NCBI GenBank assembly: GCA_023701135.1
Contig: JAMPXP010000023.1
Span: 1 to 64,000, forward strand
Reading direction: 5' to 3'
DNA from: Desulfobacula sp.
GTDB taxonomy: Bacteria; Desulfobacterota; Desulfobacteria; Desulfobacterales; Desulfobacteraceae
DNA length: 64,000 nt
Of this stretch, positions 51,580 through 60,455 are shown in pieces (positions within the stretch are counted from its first letter, which is position 1; every line of letters begins with the position of its first letter). Under the pieces are notes generated by a model. That model was not told where the DNA came from and did not search any database. It saw only the letters and a list, made by a program, of their open reading frames with translations. The translations under genes and the position numbers were made by a program.

Positions 51580-52140
51580 TTACAACACTTTTTGGGAAAA
51601 ACCGGGTATTCCTTTTCCCTTTCGGTTCAAGATCCGGTCAAGGATGATTTTTGAGGATTCAAACCCGAAATCCTTCTTGTTGAGAGCGGCAGGATTCATA
51701 AATGAAACGTCCAGGATATCGTCCCGTGCCGTAATGGGCCCGAAGTCCGGAACCTGGCAAAAAAAGGCAGAATCCGTGATGCTGTAAGTAACATCCTTAT
51801 AAACATAGGTATTGGGAACAGAGCAGAAATAGGTTAAAGAACCGGCATCCAGGTTGAGTTCTTCCTTAATTTCCCGAACAAGGCATTCTTCAAGGGTTTC
51901 TCCGGGTTCTGCAAATCCGCCGGGAAAATCGAGCATGCCTTTGGCCGGGTCATGTTTCCGTCTTGTGACCAGGAGGTCTTGATGTTGATTGAAAATGAGG
52001 GCAATGCCTGCAGATGCCGTGTTCAAATAAAATTCAAAACGGCATTGCAGGCACACAAAAGATTTCGGGCAGGCTGCGGAAAGTGTTTTCTTTCCGCAGG
52101 AAGGACAATATTGAAAAAGACGGCTGTTGCTGTTTATCAA
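51580..52140 (-). CDS. Nudix hydrolase with N-terminal zinc ribbon
   Basis: A 186-residue protein. The N-terminal 40 residues form a zinc ribbon (YCPSCGKK ... FVCLQCRFEF); the Nudix box is GGFAEPGETLEECLVREIKE (about 76-95) with the EE needed for metal. The zinc-ribbon plus Nudix layout is that of NUDT12/NudC-like NADH pyrophosphatases, but it lacks their usual N-terminal domain, and the specificity motif SQPWPFPxS is not seen. Likely acts on a dinucleotide or similar diphosphate. Confidence 0.88.
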   Translation of the reverse strand: MINSNSRLFQYCPSCGKKTLSAACPKSFVCLQCRFEFYLNTASAGIALIFNQHQDLLVTRRKHDPAKGMLDFPGGFAEPGETLEECLVREIKEELNLDAGSLTYFCSVPNTYVYKDVTYSITDSAFFCQVPDFGPITARDDILDVSFMNPAALNKKDFGFESSKIILDRILNRKGKGIPGFSQKVL

Positions 52141-52167
52141 GGGATTTCCTATATCTACCGGAAGGGA

Positions 52168-53871
52168 TCAGGGATTCATGACATAGACATCCTTTAAGGC
52201 CATGACCTGGTTTTCCCAGATTCTTGAAAACCGGGCCTTATCCGTCACCGGTTTTTTGATCATTTTTTGGCAATAGTCCATCTGGATATCGGAGGTATCG
52301 GTTTTTGAGTAGAGCTTTAAGGCAGATTCGGAAAAATCACGGATCATGAAATCAAAGATCTGCTCCAGAAGGTCTTCTTCAAAACGGTCCATGTTGAATT
52401 TCTCAATGATCAACTGGCCGTAGGCCACCAAGGTGAAGAGCTCTCCCAGATACAGAAGAAAATCCATATTTTTGGATTGGTCTTCATTGGGAGTGGCCTT
52501 GGCGAGCATTTCCCTGAGCAGGCCGATCTGTTCCTTAAAGGTGTTCACATTGGGCAGATCCACACTGTTGTATGCAAGATTGAAATCATGGAATTGGATT
52601 TTCCCCAGACCCTTGGTCTCTCCCTGCCGGAACAGGAATTCATCACAGGCGGCGTCATCCCGTTTGGGGATGACGGGGAATTGTCCGGGGTTGAAAAAAT
52701 AATTGGCCATGAATTTGATGATGAGGGCCATATTCACATGGACGGTTCCCTCAAGCTTGGGCAGGGACCGGATGTCGGAAGCGGCCATTTCAAAATACCC
52801 GTCCTTTTCAAAACCTTTGGCCGCAATCACATCCCATAAGAGGTTGATGACGGTTTCTCCCTGGCTGGGGACCTTCATTTTCACCATGGGATTGTACAAG
52901 AGGTAACGCCGGTCATCTTTGGATGCGCTTCGGAAATAATCCGCAGCCCGCAGGGAAAAAAGCTTCATGGCCGTCAGCCGGGTATAGGCATCCACAAACA
53001 TCTGCCGGATATGGGGGAAATCCGTCACCCATTTTCCATAAAGATTCCGGCCGGCGGCGTGGTTGAGGGCTTCGTAAAAGGCATGGGTGCAGATGCCGAC
53101 GGAGGCCCAGCCCAGATTGAATTTGCCCACATTGATGGTATTCAGGGCCGAATCCCAGGCTTCCCGGCCCGTGGAAAGGATGTCCTCATCCGTAACCGGA
53201 TAGCCGTTCAGGGCATATTCGGCCACATAGCCCTCCCAGTCCACCACATTCTGGACCAGATCATAATTTTCATGTTCAGGATTCACTGCAAAAAAGACAT
53301 AGTCATCGGTTTCTGAATTTTTCCCGAAGGTGGAAACAATGCCGGCCTTATTGGCATTCCCGATATAGTATTTTCCCCCATCCGCAACATAGCGGCCGTC
53401 ACCCAGGGGGGTGAGGCTCATGTCCGAGGAATAAAGGTCTGCCCCATGGGTTTTTTCCGACAGGCCAAAGGCAAAAATATGGCCTTCCTTTAACAGTTGG
53501 GCGGTTTTTGTCTTGGCGGTTTCATTTGTGCCCATCCATATGGGACCCAGCCCCAGGATGGAAACCTGCCAGGTATACCAGTGGGACAGGTTGTAAAAAC
53601 TCAGGATTTCATTGAAATCGCAAATCCTCCGGGTATCCCATCGGGCGTTGGGATTGCCTTGGGCATATGCTGAAGGGGTCAACAGGGTCGAAAAAATCTC
53701 ATTTTCTTTCAGAAAAGTGATGAAATCCTCATACCAGATTCGTTCATGGTAATCCGATTTTAATTTTTGTTTGCCCCGGGTCTCAAAATAGGCAATGGTT
53801 TTTTCCATGATGGCTTTTGAGGCTGCATCCAGATGGTCAAATGATTGTTTTTTGGGATTGAGTAAATACAT
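52168..53871 (-). CDS. Acyl-CoA dehydrogenase family protein
   Basis: A 567-residue flavoenzyme. N-terminal helical domain; FAFGLSEKTHGADLYSSDMS matches the FAD-binding middle region (usual text: LSEPxxGSD), and YFRSASKDDRRYLLYNPMVK ... helical C-terminal domain. It is longer than classical ACADs (about 380) and nearer the size of the AidB or C-terminal-extended types. No obvious catalytic Glu could be fixed by eye. It lies 49 bases after a MarR-type regulator, probably controlled by it. Substrate unknown; a role in fatty or aromatic acyl-CoA oxidation is the default. Confidence 0.85.
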   Translation of the reverse strand: MYLLNPKKQSFDHLDAASKAIMEKTIAYFETRGKQKLKSDYHERIWYEDFITFLKENEIFSTLLTPSAYAQGNPNARWDTRRICDFNEILSFYNLSHWYTWQVSILGLGPIWMGTNETAKTKTAQLLKEGHIFAFGLSEKTHGADLYSSDMSLTPLGDGRYVADGGKYYIGNANKAGIVSTFGKNSETDDYVFFAVNPEHENYDLVQNVVDWEGYVAEYALNGYPVTDEDILSTGREAWDSALNTINVGKFNLGWASVGICTHAFYEALNHAAGRNLYGKWVTDFPHIRQMFVDAYTRLTAMKLFSLRAADYFRSASKDDRRYLLYNPMVKMKVPSQGETVINLLWDVIAAKGFEKDGYFEMAASDIRSLPKLEGTVHVNMALIIKFMANYFFNPGQFPVIPKRDDAACDEFLFRQGETKGLGKIQFHDFNLAYNSVDLPNVNTFKEQIGLLREMLAKATPNEDQSKNMDFLLYLGELFTLVAYGQLIIEKFNMDRFEEDLLEQIFDFMIRDFSESALKLYSKTDTSDIQMDYCQKMIKKPVTDKARFSRIWENQVMALKDVYVMNP

Positions 53872-53920
53872 GACAGAGTCCTTTAATCTTTAGGATGATT
53901 AAGTTAGTATCCAAACTTGT

Positions 53921-54355
53921 TTAATCCGTGTTGATAATATCCATCAGCCATCGCCGGAATAGGATTTTTTCTTCCGGAGAAAAGCCTTTCATCAGTTCTT
54001 CATTGGCCTTTCTGCGCTCCATGATCAAATCCTGTTTCAGGGTGTCGGCCTTTTGGGAGGTGTAAATGGCAAACAGGCGCCTGTCCTTTTCATCGGGCCT
54101 TTTTTCGACCCAGCCGCTTTTGGCCATCCGGTCGAGAACATCAGAGAGGGTGGCCTTATCCAGGAGCAGGAATTTCCCCATTTGTGAGGCTGTCATGCCC
54201 GGTTTATACCAGAGACTTTCCAGCACCAGGTGCTGCATATTGGTAAGTCCGTAAGGGATCAATTGTTTTGTGAACGATGCATGGGCTTTTTGATATACCT
54301 TGGCCAGAAGGAAGATCATGCAGTCCGGAACATCATCGGGCAGTATTTGGGCCAT
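53921..54355 (-). CDS. MarR-family transcriptional regulator
   Basis: A 144-residue winged-helix protein: LTNMQHLVLESLWYKPGMTA, QMGKFLLLDKATLSDVLDRM (recognition helix) and GWVEKRPDEKDRRLFAIYTS (wing), the standard MarR blocks. It has ACAAAGGAG before the ATG and a short inverted repeat overlapping its upstream region, suggesting autoregulation. Next gene is the acyl-CoA dehydrogenase, its likely target. Confidence 0.94.
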   Translation of the reverse strand: MAQILPDDVPDCMIFLLAKVYQKAHASFTKQLIPYGLTNMQHLVLESLWYKPGMTASQMGKFLLLDKATLSDVLDRMAKSGWVEKRPDEKDRRLFAIYTSQKADTLKQDLIMERRKANEELMKGFSPEEKILFRRWLMDIINTD

Positions 54356-54367
54356 GTTTAACTCCTT

Positions 54368-54384
54368 TGTATACGAACAATACA
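54368..54384. promoter_or_regulatory. Candidate MarR operator
   Basis: TGTAT (54368-54372) and ATACA (54380-54384) form an inverted repeat with seven bases between, just upstream of the MarR Shine-Dalgarno. MarR proteins typically bind short near-palindromic sites in their own promoters. Arms are only five bases, so support is modest. Confidence 0.3.
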
Positions 54385-54509
54385 GGAGAAAAACATTTTT
54401 GTCAATTCGGGATCAAACTTATAGATGCCGGTTTAGGTTGGAATAGGCTCCGATAAAACAGTGATGCAAAGAGACTGCGGATGTAGCCGGGTCCTTGTCC
54501 AACCGAGGT

Positions 54510-54740
54510 CTACTCTACTATTTCAAGGATGACTCTTTTTTGTTCCTTTGCGGATGCACAGGATAAAATGGTTCGCATGGCCTGGGCGGTCCTGCCTTTT
54601 TTACCGATTACTTTTCCAAGGTCTTCCTTTGCAACCCTTAATTCCAGAACAAGGGTCTGCTGGGCTTTGATTTCCTTGACTTCGACCTGATCAGAATGAT
54701 CCACCAGTGCTTGAGCGATGTATTTAATCAACTCTTTCAT
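54510..54740 (-). CDS. khpA: KhpA-type KH-domain RNA-binding protein
   Basis: A 76-residue KH protein: [20 protein letters not shown], then [18 protein letters not shown] with the GKKG nucleic-acid-binding loop. Length and text fit KhpA, which works with KhpB in RNA binding. In many bacteria it follows rpsP; here it stands alone. AAAAGGAGAAC precedes the ATG. About 150 bases upstream of MarR on the same strand. Confidence 0.95.
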   Translation of the reverse strand: MKELIKYIAQALVDHSDQVEVKEIKAQQTLVLELRVAKEDLGKVIGKKGRTAQAMRTILSCASAKEQKRVILEIVE

Positions 54741-54985
54741 AAATCTGTTCTCCTTTTACTTATCAGATGGTAGAAGAAATATAATATGAACTACAACACG
54801 TATTGCTCTGTTGAACCTTCTGGTAAATCAATCTGGAAAAATATAGGCCAGAATATCACAGCGGATAATAATCTCAAGCCCTAATTTCCAAAAATTAAGC
54901 CCTATTTTGTTTTATTCTCATTACGGTTTATTTTGGAGGGTTTTGGACAGGGCGGGCCGGTCCGGAATTGTCTATTACCGGTTTA
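54741..54985. other. Intergenic region between the LysE-type gene and khpA
   Basis: About 245 A+T-rich bases carrying the khpA ribosome-binding site and presumably its promoter. No gene, clear hairpin terminator or repeat was seen. Confidence 0.4.
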
Positions 54986-55636
54986 TTATTTGTCATAGGC
55001 AAGTTTTAATCCGAATCCGATAAAAATCAGCCCGGAGAGCTTTTGCAGCAAGCTTCCTGTCTTAGGATGGCGTCTCAGGGCATCGGTCATGAGAGCGGCC
55101 GCCAGTGTCAGAAAAAGGCACCAGAGGGTTCCGGTAACCAGAAAGGTCGCTCCGAGAATCAAAAAAGGCATCACCCCGTAGGTCTGATGGGGATTGATGA
55201 ATTGGGGAAGAAATGAAAGAAAGAAGAGTCCGACTTTGGGATTCAGTACATTTGTCAATACGCCCTGTTTATAGATTTTAAACAGATCCCGGGACGAATT
55301 GGACACGAGGAGCATATCCAATGAGGACTGTTTGCTGAAAATCGTCCTGATCCCCAGATAGATGAGATACCCGGCACCGGCCCATTTGATCAGTGAAAAA
55401 ACAAGGGCTGAGGTGGACAGGATCATGGACAGCCCAAAGGCGGCGCAGAGAACATGAACGACACAACCGGACATGATGCCGGCCACAGAGACGAGGCCGG
55501 CGCTTTTTCCCTGGGAAATGCTCCGGGTCAGGATATAAATCGTATCAATACCCGGGGTAAGGTTCAGAACAATGGCCGACGCAAGAAATCCCAGATAGTT
55601 TTCAATCCCGAAGGATGCAAAAAAGTCTAAAGTCAT
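54986..55636 (-). CDS. LysE/RhtB-family amino-acid exporter
   Basis: A 216-residue membrane protein with about six hydrophobic segments. Family text: FLASAIVLNLTPGIDTIYIL (the NxTPGxD block), GLVSVAGIMSGCVVHVLCAA, and GVLTNVLNPKVGLFFLSFLP. It would export amino acids or related metabolites. ATG 55636 follows the ftsY stop by two bases, so translation is probably coupled; no separate Shine-Dalgarno is evident. Confidence 0.92.
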   Translation of the reverse strand: MTLDFFASFGIENYLGFLASAIVLNLTPGIDTIYILTRSISQGKSAGLVSVAGIMSGCVVHVLCAAFGLSMILSTSALVFSLIKWAGAGYLIYLGIRTIFSKQSSLDMLLVSNSSRDLFKIYKQGVLTNVLNPKVGLFFLSFLPQFINPHQTYGVMPFLILGATFLVTGTLWCLFLTLAAALMTDALRRHPKTGSLLQKLSGLIFIGFGLKLAYDK

Positions 55637-55638
55637 GA

Positions 55639-56595
55639 TCAATCAAACAAGGCATTAATAAAAAGTTTTGGGTCAAAATCCTGGAGATCGTCAATCTGCT
55701 CTCCGACACCGATATACCGGATGGGCAGCTTCATGTTTTCGGCAATGGCAGCCACAATGCCGCCCTTTGCCGTTCCATCCAGTTTGGTCAGGGCAATCTG
55801 GGTCAATCCCACGGCTTCATTGAAAAGCCTGGCCTGGGAAATGGCATTTTGCCCGGTGGTTGCATCCAGAACCATCAATACCTCATGGGGAGCTTCGGGC
55901 AGTTTTTTTTGGACGGATCGTTTTATTTTTTTCAGTTCTTCCATGAGGTTTTTCTGGGTATGAAGCCTGCCGGCCGTATCAATGAGCACAATATCCACGT
56001 CCCTTGCCAGAGCGGCTTCCATGCAGTCATAGGCAACGGCTGCCGGATCAGCGCCTTCCTTATGCTTGACAATACCGGCATTGGCCCGTTGGGCCCAGAT
56101 TTCAAGCTGTTCAACGGCTGCCGCCCGGAATGTGTCGGCCGCTGCAACAAGCACTTTTTTCCCTTCAGCCGTGAATTTCATGGCAAGTTTACCCAGGGTG
56201 GTTGTTTTACCGGTTCCGTTGACACCCACCACCATAATGACATGGGGTTTTCGATGAGGGGTCTTTGAGGCATCCGAGGGCAGGGGAAACAAGGCGATCA
56301 ATTCATCTTTGAGCACCTGTTTGAGCTCGTCGGCAGTGGACAGTGATTTTGCTTTTTTCCTGATGCGGCTCATCATTTCCATGGTGGTTTCCATTCCAAG
56401 GTCGGAGGTGATCAGCGCCTCTTCCAATTCTTCAAAAAGCGCATCATCTATTCCTTTTCCGGAAACAAAAAGCTGATTGATGTCCGTTGTCAGCAGTTGC
56501 CGGGTTTTAGACAGGCCGCTTTTCAGCTTTGAAAAGAGTCCTGTTCCCTGTTCTTTTTTTTCAGGTTCTTTTTTTTTAAACAGGTTGAATACCAA
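55639..56595 (-). CDS. ftsY: FtsY, signal recognition particle receptor
   Basis: A 318-residue SRP GTPase. N domain with helices (EELEEALITSDLGMETTMEM), then the G domain: VVGVNGTGKTTTLGKLAMKF (G1), DTFRAAAVEQLEIWA (I-box), DIVLIDTAGRLHT (G3), LTKLDGTAKGGIVAAI (G4 TKLD) and GVGEQIDDLQDFDP (G5). The acidic A domain is nearly absent: only a short Lys/Glu-rich start. The start codon is TTG 56595 with GAGGAG upstream. Divergent from purB, with a palindrome between. Confidence 0.96.
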   Translation of the reverse strand: MVFNLFKKKEPEKKEQGTGLFSKLKSGLSKTRQLLTTDINQLFVSGKGIDDALFEELEEALITSDLGMETTMEMMSRIRKKAKSLSTADELKQVLKDELIALFPLPSDASKTPHRKPHVIMVVGVNGTGKTTTLGKLAMKFTAEGKKVLVAAADTFRAAAVEQLEIWAQRANAGIVKHKEGADPAAVAYDCMEAALARDVDIVLIDTAGRLHTQKNLMEELKKIKRSVQKKLPEAPHEVLMVLDATTGQNAISQARLFNEAVGLTQIALTKLDGTAKGGIVAAIAENMKLPIRYIGVGEQIDDLQDFDPKLFINALFD

Positions 56596-56747
56596 TTTAG
56601 TCTCCTCGTGGTCTGTTTGTTATGTCTGATCTTGTACATGGTTATCAGATCAGAATCAAGGATTCCCGGATAAAAACCGGCCGGGCTGTCTGGAATTCCT
56701 TTATCGTTGGTATTGCTTTTGGGGGTTTGTTTTGGATTGTTAATTTT

Positions 56748-56779
56748 CATAATGTCTGCTATTGAATTCAGACATTATG
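56748..56779. promoter_or_regulatory. 11-bp perfect inverted repeat in the ftsY-purB divergent region
   Basis: CATAATGTCTG (56748-56758) and CAGACATTATG (56769-56779), perfect, with a 10-base spacer. It lies between divergent ftsY (start 56595) and purB (start 56857), so it could be an operator for a regulator of either gene. It lacks a T-tract, so a terminator is unlikely. Confidence 0.55.
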
Positions 56780-56856
56780 CAAGGAAAGAAAATACCCCTG
56801 ATATGCGCGTCGGATAATTCCGCCGGATTGATTTTTTGATGATGGAGCAAAAGACA

Positions 56857-58224
56857 ATGATTACTTCACTGACGGCCCTGGACGGCAGATATGCCGCCTT
56901 AACAACGGAGATGGCTGAAATTTTTTCCGAATATGGATTGATCAGGCATCGGGTGTTTGTCGAAATTCAATGGCTCAAATTTCTCTTGAACGATCTCACG
57001 CTTTTTAAGGCAGAAATCCCGGATATTGAGAAGCTGGATCAGATTGCAGAACACTTTAGCCCGGAGGATGCACACCAGGTCAAAGAAATTGAAAAGAAAA
57101 CAAATCACGATGTCAAGGCCGTTGAATATTTTATCAAGGACAAACTGGACCAGGCAGGGCTTGGCGCGATTAAGGAATGGATTCATTTTGCCTGCACCTC
57201 CGATGATATCAACAATACCGCCTATGCCTTGATGCTTAAAAAAGGCAAAGTGGAAACGGTTGGATTGCTGCGGCGGTTGATTGCGGATCTGGAAGAGAAG
57301 GCCTTGCAGTATAAATCCATTCCCATGATGTCAAGAACCCATGGCCAGCCGGCTACGCCGACCACCGTGGGAAAGGAATTCATCAATTTTGCCTGGAGAC
57401 TCCGCCAGGAAACCGATATTATCGATACAAAAAGTATCCAGGCAAAAATGAACGGCGCCACCGGCAATTACAATGCCCATTATTTTGTCTATCCTGAAAT
57501 CGACTGGATTGGGGCATCCCAGCGATTTATTGCCGATTATCTGCAGCTTGAGCCCATCCTTTTCACCACCCAGGTGAATCCCAATCATTCCATTGCCTAT
57601 ATCCTGCATGCCATGGTCAGAATTGCGGCCATCCTTATTGATTTTGACCGGGATATGTGGGGATATATTAGTCTCGGGTATTTCAAACAGAGAATCACGA
57701 AGGGGGAAACCGGTTCATCCACCATGCCCCATAAGGTCAACCCCATTGATTTTGAAAACAGCGAGGGGAATATGGGCATGGCCATCGCCATGATGGAGCA
57801 TCTCTCGGTCAAACTCCAAAAATCCAGGTTCCAGCGGGATCTGACCGACAGTACGGTGTTAAGGAGCCTGGGATCAGTATTCGGGTATTTTATGATCGGC
57901 CTTAAAAATACATTAAAGGGACTCGGTAAGATTGAGTTGGATCAGGACAGAATCCAACAAGATCTGGATCATAATCCCGAACTTCTTGCCGAACCATTTC
58001 AAACCGCCATGCGGGTATTTGGTGAAGCGAATCCCTATGAAAGGCTTAAGGACCTTACCCGGGGCAGGAAAATCAGGAAGGAAGACCTTGACGGCTTTGT
58101 CGACAAACTTGAAAAAGTGCCGGAGAATTTTAAAAACAGGATGAAGGCCCTGACCCCTGAAACCTATACCGGGCTGGCCCAGGATCTTGTGGATGTTTAT
58201 TTTAAGCAGAACAAGGGGCGATAG
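56857..58224 (+). CDS. purB: Adenylosuccinate lyase
   Basis: About 455 residues. The fumarase-superfamily signature SSTMPHKVNPIDFENSEG (catalytic Ser loop) is present, with HFACTSDDINNTAYAL and RTHGQPATPTTVGKE. It splits SAICAR and adenylosuccinate in purine synthesis. The text follows the E. coli-type (long) PurB: ALDGRYAALTTEMAEIFSEY near the start. Starts at TTG 56836 and ATG 56839/56842 are in frame, but ATG 56857 has GGAG nine bases upstream and begins where the family does. Confidence 0.95.
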   Translation: MITSLTALDGRYAALTTEMAEIFSEYGLIRHRVFVEIQWLKFLLNDLTLFKAEIPDIEKLDQIAEHFSPEDAHQVKEIEKKTNHDVKAVEYFIKDKLDQAGLGAIKEWIHFACTSDDINNTAYALMLKKGKVETVGLLRRLIADLEEKALQYKSIPMMSRTHGQPATPTTVGKEFINFAWRLRQETDIIDTKSIQAKMNGATGNYNAHYFVYPEIDWIGASQRFIADYLQLEPILFTTQVNPNHSIAYILHAMVRIAAILIDFDRDMWGYISLGYFKQRITKGETGSSTMPHKVNPIDFENSEGNMGMAIAMMEHLSVKLQKSRFQRDLTDSTVLRSLGSVFGYFMIGLKNTLKGLGKIELDQDRIQQDLDHNPELLAEPFQTAMRVFGEANPYERLKDLTRGRKIRKEDLDGFVDKLEKVPENFKNRMKALTPETYTGLAQDLVDVYFKQNKGR

Positions 58225-58227
58225 ACC

Positions 58228-59790
58228 ATGCCGTTTGAACCCAAAGGAAATCCGGAAGACCGCCTGGTCTTTGCCGATGAAGATAAGAGCGTCAAGAAAA
58301 GCGGCCCGGAACATACGGAAAAATCCTGGAAAATTTTGATTGTGGATGATGAGAAGGAGGTCCATGACATCACCCGGATTACACTTCGGGGATATTGTTT
58401 TGAAAACAGGGGCCTTGAACTTTTAAGTGCCTATACGGAAACCGAGGTGAAATCCGTTTTCAAATCCCATGGGGATATTGCCCTTGTCCTGCTGGATGTG
58501 GTCATGGAAAAGGAGGACACGGGACTTTGTCTGGTTCAATATATCCGAAAGGAGCTTAAAAATTCGTCGGTAAGGATTGTTCTCCGGACGGGCCAGCCGG
58601 GAAAGGCCCCGGAGCAGGAAGTCATAACAAAATACGATATTAATGATTATAAAACCAAACCTGAGTTTACGGCCCAGAAATTATTTACAACGGTTACCGC
58701 CTGCCTGAGGGCCTATGAAAATATCAAAGCCATTGAGAAAAATAACGAAGGCCTTGAACGGGTCATTCGTTCTTCGGCAGAAGTATTTAAAAACCAGTCC
58801 TTTTCCGAGTTCGGGAAAAATGTCCTGTTCCATCTGTTTAAAATCCTGCACCTGGATATGAATTCAGGGATTGACTGCGCTTACCTGGTCGGAATGCCCA
58901 ACAGCAGCGTGGTCCTCATGGCGGGAAACGGCCGGTATCAGGATAAAATAGGAAGCCTGCTGAATGAATCCATGCCCCAATTTGTCATTGAAACCTATCA
59001 AAGATTTGAAAACACCGGAGGGGAAAGGTTTTTCAGAAATGACTATGTCGGCGTCTTTAAGACCACGGAAGGCTTTGGCAGTATTTTATACCTGAAGGGA
59101 TGGGACCGCCTTTCTTCCATTGAAAAAAAATTTATCCGGATCTATGCCAATAATATTGCCATCGGTTTTGATAATATCAGCCTTGCCAGGGAAATTATCA
59201 ATACCCAGAAAGAAGTCATCCTGACCCTGGGTGAAATTGTTGAAACCCGTTCTCAGGAAACCGCCCACCATGTGACCCGGGTGGCCGAGGTCTGTTATCT
59301 GCTGGCCAAGAAAAACGAAATGGACGAAAAAACATGTGATTTGTTAAGGCTTGCCACCCCCATGCATGATGTGGGCAAGATCGGTGTTCCCGAAGCCATT
59401 TTAAATAAAGCCGGAAAATTGACCGATGCCGAGTTCGAGATTGTTAAGAATCATGCCAGAACCGGATATGAAATTCTGAAAAAATCCAACCGGCCCATCA
59501 TGAAGACTGCTGCCGTTGTGGCCTTGCAGCATCACGAAAAATGGGACGGCTCCGGTTACCCCCAGGGGCTTTCAGGAGAAAATATTCATATCTACGGCAG
59601 GATTGCCGCCATTGCCGATGTATTTGATGCACTGAGCCATAAGCGGTGCTATAAAAATGCCTGGGATATGGATCAGATTGTTGATCTTTTTGGAAAAGAA
59701 TCCGGAAGGCATTTTGATGGAAGGCTTACGGAAATATTCCTCAGCAATATTAAAGAGTTTGAAGCCATCAACCGGCATTTCCCTGAATAA
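58228..59790 (+). CDS. Response regulator with DUF3369 and HD-GYP phosphodiesterase domains
   Basis: A 520-residue signalling protein. Receiver domain (about 35-160: ILIVDDEKEVHD, VLLDVVMEKED phospho-Asp, IVLRTGQPG, YKTKPE). DUF3369 sensor-like domain (about 175-325). HD-GYP domain (about 335-510): HHVTRVAEVCY, MHDVGKIGVPE, HARTGYEIL, and HHEKWDGSGYPQGLSG with the GYP-type motif intact, so it should hydrolyse cyclic di-GMP. Starts three bases after purB, likely in the same transcript, though no functional link is evident. Its kinase is not nearby. Confidence 0.94.
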   Translation: MPFEPKGNPEDRLVFADEDKSVKKSGPEHTEKSWKILIVDDEKEVHDITRITLRGYCFENRGLELLSAYTETEVKSVFKSHGDIALVLLDVVMEKEDTGLCLVQYIRKELKNSSVRIVLRTGQPGKAPEQEVITKYDINDYKTKPEFTAQKLFTTVTACLRAYENIKAIEKNNEGLERVIRSSAEVFKNQSFSEFGKNVLFHLFKILHLDMNSGIDCAYLVGMPNSSVVLMAGNGRYQDKIGSLLNESMPQFVIETYQRFENTGGERFFRNDYVGVFKTTEGFGSILYLKGWDRLSSIEKKFIRIYANNIAIGFDNISLAREIINTQKEVILTLGEIVETRSQETAHHVTRVAEVCYLLAKKNEMDEKTCDLLRLATPMHDVGKIGVPEAILNKAGKLTDAEFEIVKNHARTGYEILKKSNRPIMKTAAVVALQHHEKWDGSGYPQGLSGENIHIYGRIAAIADVFDALSHKRCYKNAWDMDQIVDLFGKESGRHFDGRLTEIFLSNIKEFEAINRHFPE

Positions 59791-59845
59791 AGCACAAGGA
59801 GTGCCATCCTAATAAAGAGGACATGTCAAACAGGAGTTATCCATT

Positions 59846-59932
59846 TTGCTTGACATAAAAAAGAAATTAATTATTTTAGGACACGTATTTTTGTTTTTTG
59901 GTGTGGGATATTTTATTTTCACAACCCGGTAA
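59846..59932 (+). CDS. Possible 28-residue single-pass membrane peptide
   Basis: TTG 59846 to TAA 59932 encodes a basic start (LDIKKK) followed by a strongly hydrophobic helix (LIILGHVFLFFGVGYFIF) and a Thr-Thr-Arg end. AGGAG lies nine bases upstream of the TTG. It fills the 180-base gap between the HD-GYP gene and the IscU-like gene. Size and composition fit small inner-membrane proteins that regulate partners; but short A+T-rich DNA often encodes hydrophobic residues by chance. Confidence 0.35.
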   Translation: MLDIKKKLIILGHVFLFFGVGYFIFTTR

Positions 59933-59972
59933 AATATTCTTTTTGATAAGGGTCAAATAAAGGAAGGCTGAA

Positions 59973-60398
59973 GTGGTTACAAACATAGCAACATCGGGTG
60001 CTGAACGAAAAATGCTTTCAGATGCAGGATATGCTGATCCGGCGATCAATTATTATCTTGAAAAAAAATATATGGGACATATCGAAAATGCGGACCAGGT
60101 GTCTGAGAATGTGGGCTCCTGCGGCGATACCATGAAAATTTATCTTGAAATTGACAACCAAAAGGTCATCAAAGATGCCCGGTATGAAATTACCGGTTGT
60201 GCCGGGGCCATTTCCGCGGCCATGGCAGCCGTGGACCTGGTCAAGGGGAAAACTCTGGATGAAGCATTAAAGATAAATGACGGCGATGTTTTTAAAGTCC
60301 TTGAAAATATTCCTGAAAAAAAGCATCATTGTATCCAGCTTGCCGTCAAAACCATGCACAAGGGAATTTTGGATTATAAAGAAAAACTATCCATGTAA
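59973..60398 (+). CDS. NifU/IscU-like iron-sulfur cluster scaffold
   Basis: A 141-residue scaffold-like protein. Cluster-binding cysteines are seen in VGSCGDTMKIYLEI, EITGCAGAISAAMAAVDLVK and EKKHHCIQLAVKTM, matching the three Cys of NifU-N/IscU (CGD, GC, C near the end). The start is GTG 59973 with AAGGAAGG upstream; family members usually begin here. Isolated from other Isc/Suf genes. In this family it accepts a [Fe-S] cluster from a desulfurase and passes it on. Confidence 0.9.
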   Translation: MVTNIATSGAERKMLSDAGYADPAINYYLEKKYMGHIENADQVSENVGSCGDTMKIYLEIDNQKVIKDARYEITGCAGAISAAMAAVDLVKGKTLDEALKINDGDVFKVLENIPEKKHHCIQLAVKTMHKGILDYKEKLSM

Positions 60399-60455
60399 AA
60401 TACATTCCATAGGGATGGCGGGTCATTGAATTTTTAATGGAAAAGGGGAGGATCC

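Noticed and set aside
56523-56750. 75-codon minus-strand frame overlapping the ftsY start
   Set aside because: The overlap is the ftsY N-terminus in another frame; no ribosome-binding site.
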